A stretch of DNA of 64,000 nt from Isoperla grammatica (taxonomy: Eukaryota; Arthropoda; Insecta; Plecoptera; Perlodidae), in assembly GCA_945910005.1 (NCBI GenBank), contig OX246747.1, forward strand, positions 15,012,746 to 15,076,745, written 5' to 3'. The position numbers and the translations under genes are program-made. The notes beneath the pieces are model-generated. The model saw only the letters and a program-made list of their open reading frames with translations, searched no databases and was not told the origin of the DNA. Positions 20,501 through 29,766 of this stretch are shown in pieces. Numbering within the stretch: the first letter of the stretch is position 1; the number at the start of each line of letters is the position of its first letter.

Positions 20501-22005
20501 GGTGTAAAATCGTGCACCTGCGCAACGATTAAGGGTAAACTATGAACTACCTGATTGGAACTATGAGAGTTTGCTACCGACACTTGTATCTCACCATAGA
20601 TTTTTAGGTTTTCACCAAGAACTGATTTCAGTTTCAACTCAGACTGCGTGCATGGCACATCAGAGAAAAACTCATGATACATCTCATCTGAGATTATCGA
20701 TTTTGCAGAACCACTGTCTACCTCCATTTTGACAATCTTATTATTGACAGACACTGGAATCAACAACGGTTCTTCCCTTACCTTATCAACTGTGTTTGAG
20801 GAACACTTGACATTATGTTTTGACACAATATTGACATTTTCGACATTACTATCACTTGATTTGACATCAACATCACTTTGACTTGACATGACATTGACAC
20901 TTTCACTTTGACTTGACATGACATTGACACTATCGCTTGACTTGACATCAATATCACTTTGACTTGACACGACATTGACATTATCGCTTGACATAACATT
21001 GACACTTTCACTTTGACTTGACATGACATTGACACTTTCACTTTGACTTGACATGACATTGACACTTTCACTTTGACTTGTCACAACAGAGACATTCTTA
21101 ATGGCACACGAATCGTCACTTTCACACTCGGTGGTTGACGACTCTGCAGACCGATCTTGACATGATTCATTTTTGACGTTCTTGACGTTCTTTCGACGGT
21201 GGCACATGCGTGATGTATGACCAATCGCGTTGCACTTGTAACATGTCCACTCCTTGGCTGGACACTTGTCCTCCGAATGGAAACGTCCACACCTTCGACA
21301 TTGAAGATTTGACTTGGAACTGGACTCTTCCTTACTTGAGTTGGATTGCGACTGGGCCGACTTCGTCTCCTTAGCCTTGGCTTTTCCTTGCTTGGAGCGG
21401 GACTTTTCTCCCTTGGAATACTGTCCACGGCTCTTAGACACTTTCTTTACCTCCTCCTGACTAGGGTGAAGGAGCTTGGCATGACTCATTGCCAGTTCTA
21501 AACCGCGAGCGATTTTGCATGCTTTTTCAAAAGATAGCTCATCCTCACAGTTCAATAGCTGTCGCTGAGTTTCCTCGTCCTTGATCCCACACACAAATCT
21601 ATCACGGAGTGCCCGATCAAGATAGGAACCGAAATTGCAAGTGATGGCGAGACGCTTTAATTCAACTATGTAGTTGTCGACTGATTCGCCCTCCAATTGG
21701 TTGCGCTTTCCGAATTTGAAAACCTCAGCAATGACAGACTTGGCTGGCGCAAAATGTGCCTGTAGAGCGGACACTAGTGCCGTGTACGACTTCCCTTGGG
21801 GGGTATCTGGACTTAAAATGGACTTTAACGTCGAATAGAGTTTAGCTCCCATAAGCGTTAAAAATATAGAAGCTTTCTTTACCTCAGTGGAAACTTCGTT
21901 TGCCTTGAAAAACTCTTCTAGGCGTTCCGCGTATGACTGAAAATCTTCCAACTGGGGATCGAACTCGTCAACTTTTCCGATAAAACCCATCTTGGCACTG
22001 GACAA
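17548..22005 (-). CDS. Gypsy-1 Gag-Pol polyprotein
   Basis: A single 1,485-residue frame with no internal stop. Gag has a capsid-like N-terminal region (about 1-180), a Lys/Ser-rich linker and two zinc knuckles: CRRCGRFHSEDKC (about 234) and CYKCNAIGHTSRMC (about 254). A Ser/Val/Asn-rich repeat region (about 310-400) follows. The aspartic protease has DSGSAKSII near 428. The reverse transcriptase has LDLSSAYLQLKL and YLDD near 725. RNase H has SSDASQYG near 872. The integrase has an HHCC zinc site (HENHPG..CEAC, about 1098-1135) and the D,D-35-E acidic residues (LDFAQ, TDNGP, AAERG). I see no GPY/F or chromodomain motif at the C-terminus. Gag and Pol share one frame, so no frameshift is needed. 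Two knuckles suggest a Mag-like clade (inference). Confidence 0.96.
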   Translation of the reverse strand: MSSAKMGFIGKVDEFDPQLEDFQSYAERLEEFFKANEVSTEVKKASIFLTLMGAKLYSTLKSILSPDTPQGKSYTALVSALQAHFAPAKSVIAEVFKFGKRNQLEGESVDNYIVELKRLAITCNFGSYLDRALRDRFVCGIKDEETQRQLLNCEDELSFEKACKIARGLELAMSHAKLLHPSQEEVKKVSKSRGQYSKGEKSRSKQGKAKAKETKSAQSQSNSSKEESSSKSNLQCRRCGRFHSEDKCPAKEWTCYKCNAIGHTSRMCHRRKNVKNVKNESCQDRSAESSTTECESDDSCAIKNVSVVTSQSESVNVMSSQSESVNVMSSQSESVNVMSSDNVNVVSSQSDIDVKSSDSVNVMSSQSESVNVMSSQSDVDVKSSDSNVENVNIVSKHNVKCSSNTVDKVREEPLLIPVSVNNKIVKMEVDSGSAKSIISDEMYHEFFSDVPCTQSELKLKSVLGENLKIYGEIQVSVANSHSSNQVVHSLPLIVAQVHDFTPLMGRSWLNVLYPDWRKQLSGSCTAVNSLQCLDSFEDVSQLQKKFSNVFKGSEASSIKEFVADVVLKDDAIPIFHKAYNVPYALREKVNDEIERLVETGTLRPVKRSEWASPVVVVPKKDSDKIRLCVDYKVTVNRCIDTEHYPLPRVDDILASLAKAKVFTVLDLSSAYLQLKLTKRSQHILTINTHLGLYQFTRLPFGVTSAPAIFQSVIDQVLKGIPNVLAYLDDILILGETLEENKRILLLVLQRLERYSIRVNASKCRFFKSSIEFLGHLIDQCGIHPTPEKIRAISQAPEPSNVTQLQSFLGLLNFYNRFLPNLSMKIKPLHRLLEKGVTWHWSKDYKEAFELSKQLLLENQVLVPYDPQKPIVVSSDASQYGVGAVLSHLVDGEERPVMFASSTLNHAEQGYAQVEKEALSIIFAVKRFHKYLYGRKFRLVTDHQPLKAILGSKKGIPTLAAARLQRWAIILSSYQYDIEYRRGKELSSADAMSRLPMQSDGVEEFKSISCPVKLICESLTSTFQQRPCSAKDIANATRQDPMLSRVYTLTQQGWPMHVEIPGLKPYFIRRHELSLDGNCVLWGNRVIIPVKLRDHVLSLLHENHPGMVRSKMLARSHVWWPGLDADIERNISECEACVVTRSTNTAVPLTNWPTPVKHWQRIHLDFAQKDNVTFLVLVDSYSKWIEVWIMKSTNAAQVISKLRKVISVFGFPETIVTDNGPPFTSSEFNDFCGRNGISVLHSPPYHPASNGAAERGVQTLKHVLNKFNVNVDKFDQGRDMSLQHKIDNFLFSFRNTPNTATNLSPVDIMLKYKPRTKLDMLKPNLSVTLQKHSTNIMTQSNGSHKQMYKPTEFEEGEQVLVKSVGPTKERGLNWLVGEVKQRISSVTYLVWVRDKIRLVHADHLRRSQLPLVDQTLKPGLPKSVLNSPCVFNKPSPVGSSVNPEPENTSVNPNLVSESPTDTYVSPTEPDIRRSGRNRKAPQRLDL
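20850..21075 (-). repeat. In-frame short repeats within Gypsy-1 Gag
   Basis: A 30-bp unit (about CATGACATTGACACTTTCAC on the plus strand, then a CTTTGACTTGA part) recurs 4-5 times, with shorter variants. It encodes SSQSESVNVM-like decapeptides between the zinc knuckles and the protease. All units are multiples of three, so the polyprotein stays open. Confidence 0.85.
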
Positions 22006-22251
22006 TGTAGACAGACAACCTCAGACAGACACTTTCCAAGACGGTATAACTTGTACTTGGTCCTAGGCCGAAACACGATCGGACAGGCTAGGCCTAAGGT
22101 TACTGCCCTTGGAACAATCTCGAACCGACGCGATGACGCCCCCGTGGCTTGGGCCTACCTGTTGCATCATTTCACTGGACACAACTGAGTACTGACATTG
22201 AACCTCGCCGACGGACAAAAATGTATTCACGAGCACTGTGGGTTTTTTAAA

Positions 22252-22269
22252 GACTACTCGTCGCCAAAC
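22252..22269 (-). other. Gypsy-1 primer-binding site
   Basis: Three bases inside the 5' LTR edge the minus strand reads TGGCGACGAGTAGTC. TGG matches the complement of a tRNA CCA end; the specific tRNA is not identified. Confidence 0.6.
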
Positions 22270-22449
22270 TGTTATGTTTTTTCACACACATGACTATTTC
22301 TGCAAGGATAATCGGAGGGACGAAATACAACGACACATTTAGCTGGACGCCATTACAAGACAACGTTTATTATCCCCGCCACCAGAGTGCATACATGAGC
22401 ATTAAGATAAGGCGCACTATTTGAATGTGATAACTAGCAATACATAACA
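22270..22449 (-). repeat. Gypsy-1 5' LTR
   Basis: 180 bp, identical by eye to the other LTR; 5-bp duplication ATTTT follows at 22450-22454. Confidence 0.96.
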
Positions 22450-22454
22450 ATTTT

Positions 22455-22527
22455 TACCTATCGATTCTCAATATATTATTGAATATCGAATATTGAACGA
22501 TAACGCTTATCATCGTGTGCATCCCTA
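22455..22527. mobile_element. Right part of the split hAT-like MITE
   Basis: AT-rich sequence ending GTGCATCCCTA, the inverted copy of the start at 16734. The internal segment TATTGAATATCGAATATTGAA is typical of such MITE ends. Confidence 0.6.
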
Positions 22528-22548
22528 CTCATCACTGATACATCTGCC

Positions 22549-22829
22549 CAGGCACTGCTACCTTATCGTGGTGGGCAGGTTTGCGTGCTTTGCTCATCCC
22601 GAGAGCTATGCCGGTGGAAGCGTATGCTTCTGGTAGGGCCACCCTAGCCGGACAGGTCGAGGAGGAGAAGTCAGATAGTCCACAACCTCCCCTTCCACAT
22701 TTCCTCCCCCCCCCTCGTACTTGCCCGTTTCCTCGAAACATCTTCTGCTTCATATTTCTCCCACTCATCGTCTCGATTAGCCAAAGCTGCAAAAATATGA
22801 GACTTAAAGCAAAAATATCAAATCAAAGC
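22549..22829 (+). mobile_element. SINE copy (diverged)
   Basis: Shares with 48043-48428 the start CTGCCCAGG.ACTGC.ACC, then CTTATCGTGGTGGGCAG, CGAGAGCTATGCCGG, GAGGAGGAGAAGTCAGA, then CTCATCGTCTCGATTAGCCA and AATATGAGAC.TTAA. The tail is eroded. It lies just upstream of the terminal Nudix exon. Confidence 0.75.
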
Positions 22830-22860
22830 ATCACTGACACGGCGTATAATATAACTCCAG

Positions 22861-23058
22861 GCCCTGGGCACCATCCGAGTACCTCTCTACACGATGGGCG
22901 ACGGCTACCGAGGCTTCCCCAACTTCCTGACGCACTCGTTTGCCGGCAACTCTCGCCGCCAGCTGATGGACTCTCTGCTGCACCTGAAGCTCATGACCGA
23001 GGCGGAGATCCACATGGCTGAGAGCGCGAGACCGGTGCCGGTCCCAGTGAGGGAGTGA
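22861..23058 (+). CDS. NUDT16-like Nudix hydrolase, terminal exon
   Basis: The acceptor ctccag at 22855-22860 is followed by a phase-0 exon of 65 codons ending TGA 23056-23058. It begins ALGTIRVPLYTMGDG, matching the conserved strand that follows ..E in NUDT16 proteins, and continues GFPNFLTHSFAGNSRRQL, matching the family's final helix region (LPTFL.NSFIG.AR.QL). The join ..DYGTE|ALGTIRVPLYT restores the family without gaps. The last dozen residues (MAESARPVPVPVRE) have no family counterpart and are encoded by the first unit of the downstream minisatellite, so the C-terminus and stop were probably acquired from it. High GC and clean codons contrast with the surrounding DNA. Confidence 0.88.
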   Translation, partial: ALGTIRVPLYTMGDGYRGFPNFLTHSFAGNSRRQLMDSLLHLKLMTEAEIHMAESARPVPVPVRE

Positions 23059-25893
23059 ACGCCGGTGAGTGCAGACGGGAGCCGTTGCCTGGCTGAGAGC
23101 GCGAGACCAGTGCCGGTCCCAGTGAGGGAGTGAACGCCGGTGAGTGCAGACAAGAGCCGTTGCCTGGCTGAGAGCGCGAGACCGGTGCCGGTCCCAGTGA
23201 GGGAGTGAACGCCGGTGAGTGCAGACAAGAGCCGTTGCCTGGCTGAGAGCGCGAGACCAGTGCCGGTCCCAGTGAGGGAGTGAACGCCGGTGAGTGCAGA
23301 CAAGAGCCGTTGCCTGGCTGAGAGCGCGAGACCGGTGCCGGTCCCAGTGAGGGAGTGAACGCCGGTGAGTGCAGACAAGAGCCGTTGCCTGGCTGAGAGC
23401 GCGAGACCGGTGCCGGTCCCAGTGAGGGAGTGAACGCCGGTGAGTGCAGACGGGAGCCGTTGCCTGGCTGAGAGCGCGAGACCGGTGCCGGTTCCAGTGA
23501 GGGAGTGAACGCCGGTGAGTGTAGACGGGAGCCGTTGCCTGGCTGAGAGCGCGAGACCGGTGCCGGTCCCAGTGAGAGAGTGAACGCCGGTGAGTGTAGA
23601 CGGGAGCCGTTGCCTGGCTGAGAGCGCGAGACCGGTGCCGGTCCCAGTGAGGGAGTGAACGCCGGTGAGTGCAGACGGGAGCTGTTGCCTGGCTGAGAGC
23701 GCGAGACCAGTGAGGGAGTGAACGCCGGTGGGTGCAGACGGGAGTCGTTGCCTGGCTGAGAGCGCGAGACCAGTGAGGGAGTGAACGCCGGTGAGTGTAG
23801 ACGGGAGCCGTTGCCTGGCTGAGAGCGCGAGACCGGTGCCGGTCCCAGTGAGGGAGTGAACGCCGGTGAGTGCAGACGGGAGCTGTTGCCTGGCTGAGAG
23901 CGCGAGACCAGTGAGGGAGTGAACGCCGGTGAGTGCAGACGGGAGTCGTTGCCTGGCTGAGAGCGCGAGACCAGTGAGGGAGTGAACGCCGGTGAGTGCA
24001 GACGGGAGTCGTTGCCTGGCTGAGAGCGCGAGACCAGTGAGGGAGTGAACGCCGGTGAGTGTAGACGGGAGCCGTTGCCTGGCTGAGAGCGCGAGACCAG
24101 TGAGGGAGTGAACGCCGGTGAGTGCAGACGGGAGCCGTTGCCTGGCTGAGAGCGCGAGACCGGTGCCGGTCCCAGTGAGGGAGTGAACGCCGGTGAGTGC
24201 AGACAAGAGCCGTTGCCTGGCTGAGAGCGCGAGACCGGTGCCGGTCCCAGTGAGGGAGTGAACGCCGGTGAGTGCAGACGGGAGCCGTTGCCTGGCTGAG
24301 AGCGCGAGACCGGTGCCGGTCCCAGTGAGGGAGTGAACGCCGGTGAGTGTAGACGGGAGCCGTTGCCTGGCTGAGAGCGCGAGACCGGTGCCTGTCCCAG
24401 TGAGGGAGTGAACGCCGGTGAGTGCAGACGGGAGCCGTTGCCTGGCTGAGAGCGCGAGACCGGTGCCGGTCCCAGTGAGGGAGTGAACGCCGGTGAGTGT
24501 AGACGGGAGCCGTTGCCTGGCTGAGAGCGCGAGACCGGTGCCGGTCCCAGTGAGGGAGTGAACGCCGGTGAGTGCAGACGGGAGCCGTTGCCTGGCTGAG
24601 AGCGCGAGACCGGTGCCGGTCCCAGTGAGGGAGTGAACGCCGGTGAGTGTAGACGGGAGCCGTTGCCTGGCTGAGAGCGCGAGACCGGTGCCGGTCCCAG
24701 TGAGGGAGTGAACGCCGGTGAGTGTAGACGGGAGCCGTTGCCTGGCTGAGAGCGCGAGACCAGTGAGAGAGTGAACGCCGGTGAGTGCAGACGGGAGCCG
24801 TTGCCTGGCTGAGAGCGCGAGACCGGTGCCGGTCCCAGTGAGGGAGTGAACGCCGGTGAGTGTAGACGGGAGCCGTTGCCTGGCTGAGAGCGCGAGACCG
24901 GTGCCGGTCCCAGTGAGGGAGTGAACGCCGGTGAGTGCAGACAGGAGCCGTTGCCTGGCTGAGAGCGCGAGACCGGTGCCGGTCCCAGTGAGGGAGTGAA
25001 CGCCGGTGAGTGTAGACGGGAGCCGTTGCCTGGCTGAGAGCGCGAGACCGGTGCCGGTCCCAGTGAGGGAGTGAACGCCGGTGAGTGCAGACGGGAGCCG
25101 TTGCCTGGCTGAGAGCGCGAGACCGGTGCCGGTCCCAGTGAGGGAGTGAACGCCGGTGAGTGTAGACGGGAGCCGTTGCCTGGCTGAGAGCGCGAGACCG
25201 GTGCCGGTCCCAGTGAGGGAGTGAACGCCGGTGAGTGCAGACGGGAGCCGTTGCCTGGCTGAGAGCGCGAGACCGGTGCCGGTCCCAGTGAGGGAGTGAA
25301 CGCCGGTGAGTGTAGACGGGAGCCGTTGCCTGGCTGAGAGCGCGAGACCGGTGCCGGTCCCAGTGAGGGAGTGAACGCCGGTGAGTGCAGACAAGAGCCG
25401 TTGCCTGGCTGAGAGCGCGAGACCGGTGCCGGTCCCAGTGAGGGAGTGAACGCCGGTGAGTGTAGACGGGAGCCGTTGCCTGGCTGAGAGCGCGAGACCG
25501 GTGCCGGTCCCAGTGAGGGAGTGAACGCCGGTGAGTGCAGACGGGAGCCGTTGCCTGGCTGAGAGCGCGAGACCAGTGAGGGAGTGAACGCCGGTGAGTG
25601 CAGACGGGAGCCGTTGCCTGGCTGAGAGCGCGAGACCAGTGGGGGAGTGAACGCCGGTGAGTGCAGACGGGAGCCGTTGCCTGGCTGAGAGCGCGAGACC
25701 AGTGCCGGTCCCAGTGAGGGAGTGAACGCCGGTGAGTGCAGACGGGAGCCGTTGCCTGGCTGAGAGCGCGATACCAGTGCCGGTCCCAGTGAGAGAGTGA
25801 ACGCCGGTGAGTGCAGACGGGAGCCGTTGCCTGGCTGAGAGCGCGAGACCAGTGAGGGAGTGAACGCCGGTGAGTGCAGACGGGAGCCGTTGT
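23016..25893. repeat. 75/63-bp minisatellite, about 40 copies
   Basis: Units begin GGCTGAGAGCGCGAGACC. Most are 75 bp; roughly a quarter lack a 12-bp segment (63 bp). Both lengths are multiples of three, so two minus-strand frames stay open for 1,021 and 829 codons by chance. A central stretch alternates GTGTAGACGGG and GTGCAGACGGG units, a 150-bp higher-order repeat. Every unit contains GCCGGTGAGTG, a good match to a 5' splice site. The first unit overlaps the stop codon of the Nudix gene. Confidence 0.95.
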
Positions 25894-26757
25894 CATCTCC
25901 TTACGGCAATCAGACGGGATGATGACGGTTAGTCGTTAACCCGTTAGGTTAATAATAAGCGATTAAAAAGAAAAACAAACTGGAGTTTGTTATTAAGCGA
26001 GTATATCCATTGTACTCTTAGGCAATGTTTTATTTTAAAACATATTTATTAAGGTAGGCCCTTGTAGCCTATTGTATTGCAAATTACTATAAACACCGGG
26101 TGATCAATAATCAATAAAGTGAAATGTCACAATGCTCGACAAGCATGAACTTGTCACGACGCAAGTGAAGCGTGCCAATGAGCTCAGCAGACTGCGCAGG
26201 CGCTGGCTCGTACCCCCCCCCCCCCCCCCCCCCCAGGGGCCCCCGTGACTGTACGGAATGGAGAAAATCTTTTGAGAAGATCGAATTTGTTGATCGATAG
26301 TGGTGCCACGCTCAATTCAAACACTCGCAAATACGATATTTTGAAATTTTGAAGTACAGCCATAAAAGCTACTCGCAAGTTCCAAATTGTATTGTATTTT
26401 GTTGCAGCTGTTGGATTACATGGGGATGTCGTAGCGAGCGTGGGCATCGTAATATAAGTATTGTCAAGTTTTCTAATATAATTGTACATTAAGTTACATA
26501 CGGTACCGGTACTTACAGACTAGATATAAATATTAAATTAGGCCTATAGCTACAAGCCTACACACTTTTTGTGTGAAAGCTATTACTAGAGAGGTGTTTG
26601 TCTATGGTTTTATTTTTCATCATGAATCGTTTTTAAAAATGTAAAAAGTGGTGTTATATATTTTTATTTGTTTTTACACCCTCCTGTTATGTAACAGTGA
26701 ATACATATATCAATAAATAATAAACATGGAAACTGAAGTTATTTGAAATTTAAATTA
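25894..26757. other. Non-coding, nothing recognised except a poly-C run
   Basis: AT-rich DNA downstream of the minisatellite. 26212-26234 is an almost pure C run. Several AATAAA-like hexamers (for example in aatcaataaag near 26109-26119) could serve as polyadenylation signals for the Nudix gene, but none can be chosen with confidence. Confidence 0.4.
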
Positions 26758-26760
26758 CAT

Positions 26761-28895
26761 AGAATAGAATAGAATAGAATGTTTATTGAATAATTCAGAT
26801 AATATGTTACATACATTGTTTATTTTTGGCCACAGTAGGAAAACAATCTCCTGAGGTGTGGCCATTTATAGAACAAAAATTATACATATGAATTAGGAAC
26901 TTATACACTAAGATAATAATAATAAAAAACAAGAGTAGATGCTAGTAGATACAATATTAATAATTACTTAGTATAAATATGAGAAAGAAGTTCATAATGT
27001 AAAGAAAACTTGTGGCCTACTAACAAATGTTTATTTTATTTTCTTTATATAAAACAGTATATAAACACTGATAACAACCAATTTTCGACCATTCTTTAGA
27101 TACCAGGGTAACAGTTTACAATATAATTAACTTTCTCTATACTGAGATTTTGTAACCACATACTACATTGTTTCATGAAGCAATATTTTGATTTGAGTAG
27201 TGAGATGTGAGACGGAAGTAAGTTATATAGTTTAGGACCAAGAAATATCGGGTGCCTCTGTGTTAATCCTTTGACAACGCGCAGTTCTTGTACGCAATTA
27301 AATCTACTATTTCTGGTGAAGTGATGGTGAATTTGGGAGACCCGACGGGAGGTTATTTTATTAGAGTAAATGGACTTGAGTATTGCTAAAAGGTATAATT
27401 TTCGAACTTGAAGGACTTCCGTTTCAGTATATAAAAATTTTGAAGAATATCTGAAAGGTTTTTTCAACATGATTCTCAATATAATATTTTGTGCTGTCAC
27501 AAGTTTTAAAAAATGGGAGCCATATGCTCCTCCCCAGCCTATAATACCATAATTGAGAATTGATTGTACTGTAGCAAAGTACACCAATTTAAGATGCCGT
27601 ACCGATAATATATTTCTCAGATTGTAGAATAGTGCCATAGCATGCCTTAGTTTATTGACTAAATTTGCAACATGAAAATTCCACTTTAGATGACAATCAA
27701 TTAATATACCTAAGTATTTTATATTGTCAGTTCTCTTTAAGGCTAAACATTTGCAACCTTGGGACATATTGCATCCAATCATATGTATTTTCACAACCGA
27801 TGTTGCTGGAAGTGAGTTTGAACGTGGTCCAAAGGTGATGTAAAATGTTTTGTCTTCGTTTAAGCTCAGCAGGTTATGACTAAGCCATTCCTTTACTTTG
27901 TTAATACCATATTCGGCAAGACTATGCGTTTCAGTCCAGAATCGTGATGAGAATATTAATACAGTGTCATCAGCAAATGAAATAATGCTACAATTTAGAA
28001 GTGGTCCTAAGTTACATAGACTATTAATGAATATAAGAAAGAGTAAGGGACCAAGAACTGTGCCCTGAGGAACACCAAATTTGATTTTACGGGATTTACT
28101 CAGTGTCTTATTTATGCACACATATTGTTTTCTGTCTTGAAGATAGCTTTTTAACAATGCAAGTGGCAAACCCCTTATACCCATACAATCAAGTTTATTT
28201 AATAGTATATTGTGTGAAACAGTGTCAAACGCTTTGGCTAAGTCAATAAAGATTGCAAGTGGTTTTTCATTATTGTCAATTTTTTTATGGAGTAGGGAAG
28301 TTAGCTCGAGTATTGCGTCATCAGTACTAAGATTGTTACGGAAGCCAAATTGTTGTTTTGATATTAAATTATTTTCAGTTAAAAAGTTATAGATCCGAGT
28401 CTTTATTGTCTTCTCAATGATTTTTGCAACATTTGATAAAATGGAGATAGGGCGATAGTTTATGGTCATGGACTTGTCACCCTTTTTATAGAGTGGTTTT
28501 ATAATTGCAGTTTTAAGTGTGTTTGGGAAGATTCCCTGTAGGAAGCATAAATTGGATATATGTGCAAGTGGTTGTGAAATTTGATGTTTGATGTGTTTTA
28601 GTGTGAAGGGAGTGATATGATCAAAACCTGAGGCTGTGTCACTTTTCATTTTATTGATTAAAATTACGATTTCAACTGGAGAGACAGGCGTGAGAAACAA
28701 TGATTTATCACTTATATTATCTTTTAGTAAGCTACCAGGAGTAGACGGTAAACTGTTATTTTTATTTGTATTTGTATCTCCCCGTGCTTTACTTTTATTT
28801 ATCTGTGCAGCCATGTTTCCATATGTTATTAATAGAAAAGGTAATGTTACTAATGTTATTATGTATTTTGATATAGCATGGCCATCCTCGTACAA
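26761..28895 (-). mobile_element. 5'-truncated LINE with (ATTCT)n tail
   Basis: A minus-strand element ends in AATAAA-like sequence and four ATTCT units (26780-26761). It contains an intact reverse transcriptase frame but no endonuclease upstream, consistent with 5' truncation near 28.8-28.9 kb. The exact 5' junction is not visible. Confidence 0.8.
27096..28895 (-). CDS. LINE reverse transcriptase (C-terminal part of ORF2)
   Basis: 599 open codons. Reverse transcriptase motifs in order: NYRPISILS, FGFRNNLSTDDA, FIDLAKAFDTVSH, FGVPQGTVLGPLLF, SFADDTVL (catalytic site FADD) and YLGILID, followed by the LINE C-terminal domain. The first about 30 residues are probably flanking sequence read through rather than element protein; an in-frame ATG occurs at MAAQINKSK. 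It would prime reverse transcription of its RNA at a nicked target. The lack of stops suggests recent insertion. Assignment to a CR1/Jockey-like group is tentative. Confidence 0.9.
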   Translation of the reverse strand: MYEDGHAISKYIITLVTLPFLLITYGNMAAQINKSKARGDTNTNKNNSLPSTPGSLLKDNISDKSLFLTPVSPVEIVILINKMKSDTASGFDHITPFTLKHIKHQISQPLAHISNLCFLQGIFPNTLKTAIIKPLYKKGDKSMTINYRPISILSNVAKIIEKTIKTRIYNFLTENNLISKQQFGFRNNLSTDDAILELTSLLHKKIDNNEKPLAIFIDLAKAFDTVSHNILLNKLDCMGIRGLPLALLKSYLQDRKQYVCINKTLSKSRKIKFGVPQGTVLGPLLFLIFINSLCNLGPLLNCSIISFADDTVLIFSSRFWTETHSLAEYGINKVKEWLSHNLLSLNEDKTFYITFGPRSNSLPATSVVKIHMIGCNMSQGCKCLALKRTDNIKYLGILIDCHLKWNFHVANLVNKLRHAMALFYNLRNILSVRHLKLVYFATVQSILNYGIIGWGGAYGSHFLKLVTAQNIILRIMLKKPFRYSSKFLYTETEVLQVRKLYLLAILKSIYSNKITSRRVSQIHHHFTRNSRFNCVQELRVVKGLTQRHPIFLGPKLYNLLPSHISLLKSKYCFMKQCSMWLQNLSIEKVNYIVNCYPGI

Positions 28896-28899
28896 CTAG

Positions 28900-29635
28900 G
28901 CCTAGCCTAACATACACCTAGCCTAAATTGTGTAGTTGTGATACATCAGAATAAGATAATTATGTATAATTAGAGTGGGCTTAACATTACAACAAAGGCA
29001 AGGTCTCTTCTCTTATCTGGTTCTCTAGGCCTATTCAAATGAAACCATGGTAAGAGTTTCTACGTTTTCAGCAGTCAGCTTCCTACGTAAGCTAGTTAGT
29101 TAGTTTGTTTTGTATTTCGTAATGTTGACCCCTCGCACAGTACTGTGTCTGGGGTATATTACATGTCAAGTCATCAAGAATAGTGTATAAATACAGTAGG
29201 CCTACAATATACAGTAAAATCATTAAAATACATTAAAATACATCTCAAAATTAGCATGCCTCATCCTCATAAAACAAATCGAGAAAGCACAACAATCAGG
29301 CTCAAAACCAGAAACCACAACACTCCTACAATATCATAAATTATGAAATGCATTTGATTTAAGTGATATAACAATAACATGTTTTACAAATCAACATCAG
29401 GATCCATTAGGGGCCTATGTAGGTATAGTGGAATCCTGAGGGCAAAGAATGTAATGCATTATGCAGCAGGTTAAAATGTGTTGCATTTCAAATTTAAAAA
29501 TATAAGATAGATCACAATTAAAATTAAGTATATACAAATAAATCAACTGTAGGCCTACTACAAGCTAACTACTAAGGCACTAAGTCTGTCGTTGTAAATT
29601 AATCAGACAAAAGCAGTAGTGCGCCTTGTAATTAC
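28900..29635. other. Non-coding; possible intron of the SGNH-repeat locus
   Basis: AT-rich with taggcctac motifs. On the minus strand it begins with GTAATTAC directly after an open frame (see 29636-29766), so it could be an intron. No matching downstream exon was identified. Confidence 0.35.
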
Positions 29636-29766
29636 CTCATGGACTTCTTGGCTGGTTCTACTATTGCCATGGTCTTATTGACTGGTATGATAGACTTCTG
29701 ATAGTCTGATACAAGAATTTTCTCGATTCCACTGGTCTTTGTAGATTTTCCACCGTCTTTTATTGG
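29636..29766 (-). pseudogene. Open-frame continuation beyond the 17-codon repeats
   Basis: After the repeats end at ..TEVPTAESR and a TGA (29767-29769), the same frame stays open for 43 more codons (including STKTSGIEKILVSDYQKS) up to ATGAG|gtaatt, a plausible donor. Either TGA is a nonsense mutation in a longer C-terminal region or the match is chance. AATAAA lies just after the TGA. Confidence 0.35.

Larger units (their letters stand above)
17267..22449 (-). mobile_element. Complete Gypsy LTR retrotransposon (Gypsy-1)
   Basis: A 5,183-bp element with two 180-bp LTRs that look identical base for base, starting TGTTATG and ending CATAACA, flanked by a 5-bp target duplication ATTTT (17262-17266, 22450-22454). 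On the minus strand the 5' LTR is at 22270-22449. It is followed by a primer-binding-type TGGCGACGAGTAGTC, one long gag-pol frame, and a purine-rich tract (GAAGGGAAAGGAG) directly before the 3' LTR. An intact frame and identical LTRs indicate a very recent insertion. There is no envelope-like frame. Confidence 0.96.
871..22860 (+). other. 21,990-bp last intron of the NUDT16-like gene
   Basis: Bounded by gtgagc at 871 and ..ctccag at 22855-22860. Both flanking exons are phase 0 and the protein reads through without a gap or duplicated residue relative to the family. The intron hosts a complete nested gene and at least a dozen mobile elements, listed separately. No other Nudix exon was found inside it, and none is needed. 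Confidence 0.75.

Noticed and set aside
17267..22449. Envelope gene making Gypsy-1 an errantivirus-like element
   Set aside because: Only about 100 bases separate the gag-pol stop from the 3' LTR; no third frame exists.
22831..25896. 1,021- and 829-codon minus-strand open frames
   Set aside because: They are by-products of a 75/63-bp tandem repeat whose period is divisible by three; two frames are open at once and the start overlaps the antisense of a Nudix exon.
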